DNA from: Chara braunii
Taxonomy: Eukaryota; Streptophyta; Charophyceae; Charales; Characeae
DNA length: 33,418 nt
Direction: 5' to 3'
Assembly: GCA_003427395.1 (NCBI GenBank)
Contig: BFEA01000150.1
Location: 254,597-288,014, forward strand
Each line of letters opens with the position of its first letter. Within the stretch, counting starts at the first letter, position 1. A program made the position numbers and the translations under genes. Positions 31,885-33,418 of this stretch are shown here, one piece after another. Below the pieces are notes generated by a model. The model had not been told where the DNA came from, searched no databases, and saw only the letters and a list, made by a program, of their open reading frames with translations.

Positions 31885-32161
31885 CTAGGCTACCAGTTGG
31901 ACCGCCCAGTTCACCCTATTTTCCGGAGCGGCCCGACAGTGCAAAAACCAGGGAAGGTCCCCCCCCCAAAAAAAAAAAAAATCAAACATTAAAAAAAACT
32001 ATGTTATGCAAGAACATAAATTGAACAACTTTTGTCTCAGGGTCACATCGACATTTTTTACAAAAAAAAAATAAAAAATAGTAAATAAAATAAATAAATT
32101 AATTTTTTATATTTTTTTTGCTCGACCGGGCAAGTGGATCCGGGCCACTCTGGTAGCCTAG
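31885..32161. mobile_element. hAT-like non-autonomous element, copy B
   Basis: The ends are perfect inverted repeats, CTAGGCTACCAG (31885) and CTGGTAGCCTAG (to 32161). The flanks are CTTATTAC at 31877-31884 and CTTATTAC at 32162-32169, an exact 8-bp target duplication. At 277 bp it is shorter than copy A but collinear with it (GGTCCC then an A-run, TATGCAAGAACATAAA, GGGCAAGTGGATCCGGGCCA). Non-coding. Confidence 0.88.
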
Positions 32162-32204
32162 CTTATTACCATTTGAACTGATCCCATAAACCTCATATTT
32201 GGAG

Positions 32205-33185
32205 GAGGATGTGCATTTTTACTCTTTTAAAAATCAGAACAGAATATATGCACCTCATTTAAATGCTAAGAGTTTTTGGGGAAAGGGAAATGTAAAAAAT
32301 AAAATAATAATTGATAATATAAATAAAATATAAATATATCATATTTGGATAAAAGTGATGGCATAAAATATATGTATCATAAGGTTACCTCAAAACTCGT
32401 AGAATCACACGAATTGGCTTATTGTTCTATTGATATATTTTAAAACGGACGTCTTATTTAGAAAGAGTTTCATGCCCAAGTAGGCACCTAGGCATGACGC
32501 CCGGGGGGGTATTACCGTTGGGATGCCCGGGGGGGGCTGACGCCCAGGAACGTTCTATTTTTATTTTTCTTACCTTTCTGCGCTCTCCTAAAGGACCTCA
32601 AATCTGGGATGTTTTTATTTTTTTAGAGTTGGTTGTCAAGGGGGGGAAAGAGGATATAAATTTCTTTTAAAGGGGCTAAGGGGGTTAAAGGGGGATGTCT
32701 TTATGTGATTTTTTTTTTTTTTTTAAATCTGAAATTCGGTGAGGAATTCTGATGTGACACTCAACCAAAAGTTGTTTGTATTGCATTTCTACACAATATA
32801 TTTTTTCTGGATTTTTTTGATTGTTTTTTTTTTTTTTTTGGAGGGGGGGCGGCCACCCGGAACCCTTTCCGAGAGTCATGCATGGGCGGGCACCTGGGCG
32901 TGTGTTCGAGCACAAGTTGGGTGTCCGGGTACCCGAAAAAACAGCCTAGCGTCTTATATATTTTTAATTTATAAAAGTAAACAAACAATAATAATGAATA
33001 ATAAACAATATAGCTAAGGATTGTATCCCCCGCACATCTGAACCATCATGACCCCCCTCCATATTCAAAATGGTGGGAGAGTCTCAAAAATACAAAATTT
33101 AAAATCTTAAAGGTTAAACAAGAGTACTAAGCTCCTCACAAAAGCGGTATCACTAAAAGGGTTAAAAAGTTTATAATTGTTGAAA
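32205..33185. repeat. Diverged segmental duplication, unit 2, with inserted sequence
   Basis: Matches unit 1 in order: AGGATGTGCATTTTT, ATATATGCACCTCATTTAAATGC, ATAAAATATATGTATCATAAGGTTA...ATCACACGAAT, CTGAACCATCATGA...GGTTAAACAAG. About 560 bp between 32455 and 33010 has no counterpart in unit 1 and contains two similar GC-rich segments (GGCACCTAGGCATG and GGCACCTGGGCGTG). Confidence 0.6.
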
Positions 33186-33187
33186 AC

Positions 33188-33280
33188 CTGGGCTACCAGA
33201 GTGGCCCAGGGTGACTTGCCCGCCCGGGCCAAAATATATATGTGACGATATATATATATATATTATATATATATATAGGG
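33188..33280. mobile_element. hAT-like element, copy C, partial and inverted
   Basis: CTGGGCTACCAGAGTGGCCC is the terminal repeat in the orientation opposite to copies A and B (it matches their right ends reversed). It continues with ACTTGCCCG, CGGGCCAAAATATATAT and a GACGATATATAT stretch. The second terminus is not visible. The copy ends in an AT dinucleotide run or is interrupted there. Confidence 0.7.
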
Positions 33281-33400
33281 TAACCGACGTTCGGGACGGG
33301 CCGAATGCCCGAACCCGAACGCCCGAACATATGGGACCCCTTGGGGATGCGTTCGGTCCTTCGGGACGAATGCGGACCTAAAAAAAAAAAAAAAAAAAAA
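33281..33400. repeat. CCCGAAC-rich segment with A-run end
   Basis: GGGTAACCGACGTTCGGGAC is followed by CCGAATGCCCGAACCCGAAC, GTTCGGTCCTTCGGGACGAA, and an A21 tract at about 33380-33400. A short retroposon-like or satellite-like segment is possible, but the window ends too soon to tell. Confidence 0.4.
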
Positions 33401-33418
33401 CCAGAAAGTCATAAAAAA

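Larger units (their letters stand above)
30560..33260. other. AT-rich compartment without genes
   Basis: Base composition shifts sharply to A/T, with many A and T runs and no frames above about 90 codons. Blocks in 30890-31440 recur in the same order in 32205-33185 (see the paired repeat entries). A local exception is a GC-rich island at about 32495-32545 and 32840-32940, with CCCGGGGGGG and GGGCACCTGGGCGTG. Confidence 0.7.

Overview
The window is eukaryotic nuclear DNA. It holds one convincing protein gene: a kinesin on the minus strand, split into at least 16 exons (27698 down to 15245). Every exon is bounded by GT...AG introns, and the joined reading frame runs unbroken for 1128 residues. 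Rich simple-sequence repeats, many MITE-like elements, introns of about 0.2-1.7 kb and a U6-like sequence fit a large repeat-laden algal or protist genome. A brown alga or related stramenopile is my best guess from intron density and repeat style, but this is inference and nothing in the window proves it.

Layout. (1) 1-15244: gene-poor, about half GC, built from dispersed and tandem repeats. It contains two non-autonomous transposon families with recognisable ends. One has 8-bp target duplications (hAT-like); the other has GGGYCTCG termini and 3-bp duplications (PIF/Harbinger-like). It also holds several 60-165 bp tandem duplications, long foldbacks, and a 106-nt minus-strand U6 snRNA-like sequence whose ACAGAGA box is mutated. 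(2) 15245-27698: the kinesin gene. The motor domain (about residues 189-531) is cut into twelve small exons, 2 to 13. Exon 15 is exceptional (1635 bp) and encodes a disordered, acidic, Ser-rich tail with five RRxS sites. Exon 16 carries a coiled-coil block typical of kinesin-12 (PAKRP/POK type). The stop codon was not found, so the gene probably continues below 15245. A 151-base assembly gap lies inside intron 6 and does not touch coding sequence. (3) 27699-29462: upstream flank of the kinesin, with tetranucleotide and GA repeats. (4) 29463-30328: an 866-bp element bounded by ~30-bp inverted repeats and packed with a row of hairpins whose stems are partly (GA)n/(CT)n. (5) About 30560-33418: a markedly AT-rich compartment with a diverged segmental duplication and two further hAT-like copies.

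The kinesin and the repeats show no functional relationship. The most unusual non-genic items are the hairpin-array element at 29463-30328, the hAT-like family whose inner hairpin lies in opposite orientation in two copies (one resembling a hammerhead core), and the ~740-bp strand-asymmetric purine tract in kinesin intron 10.
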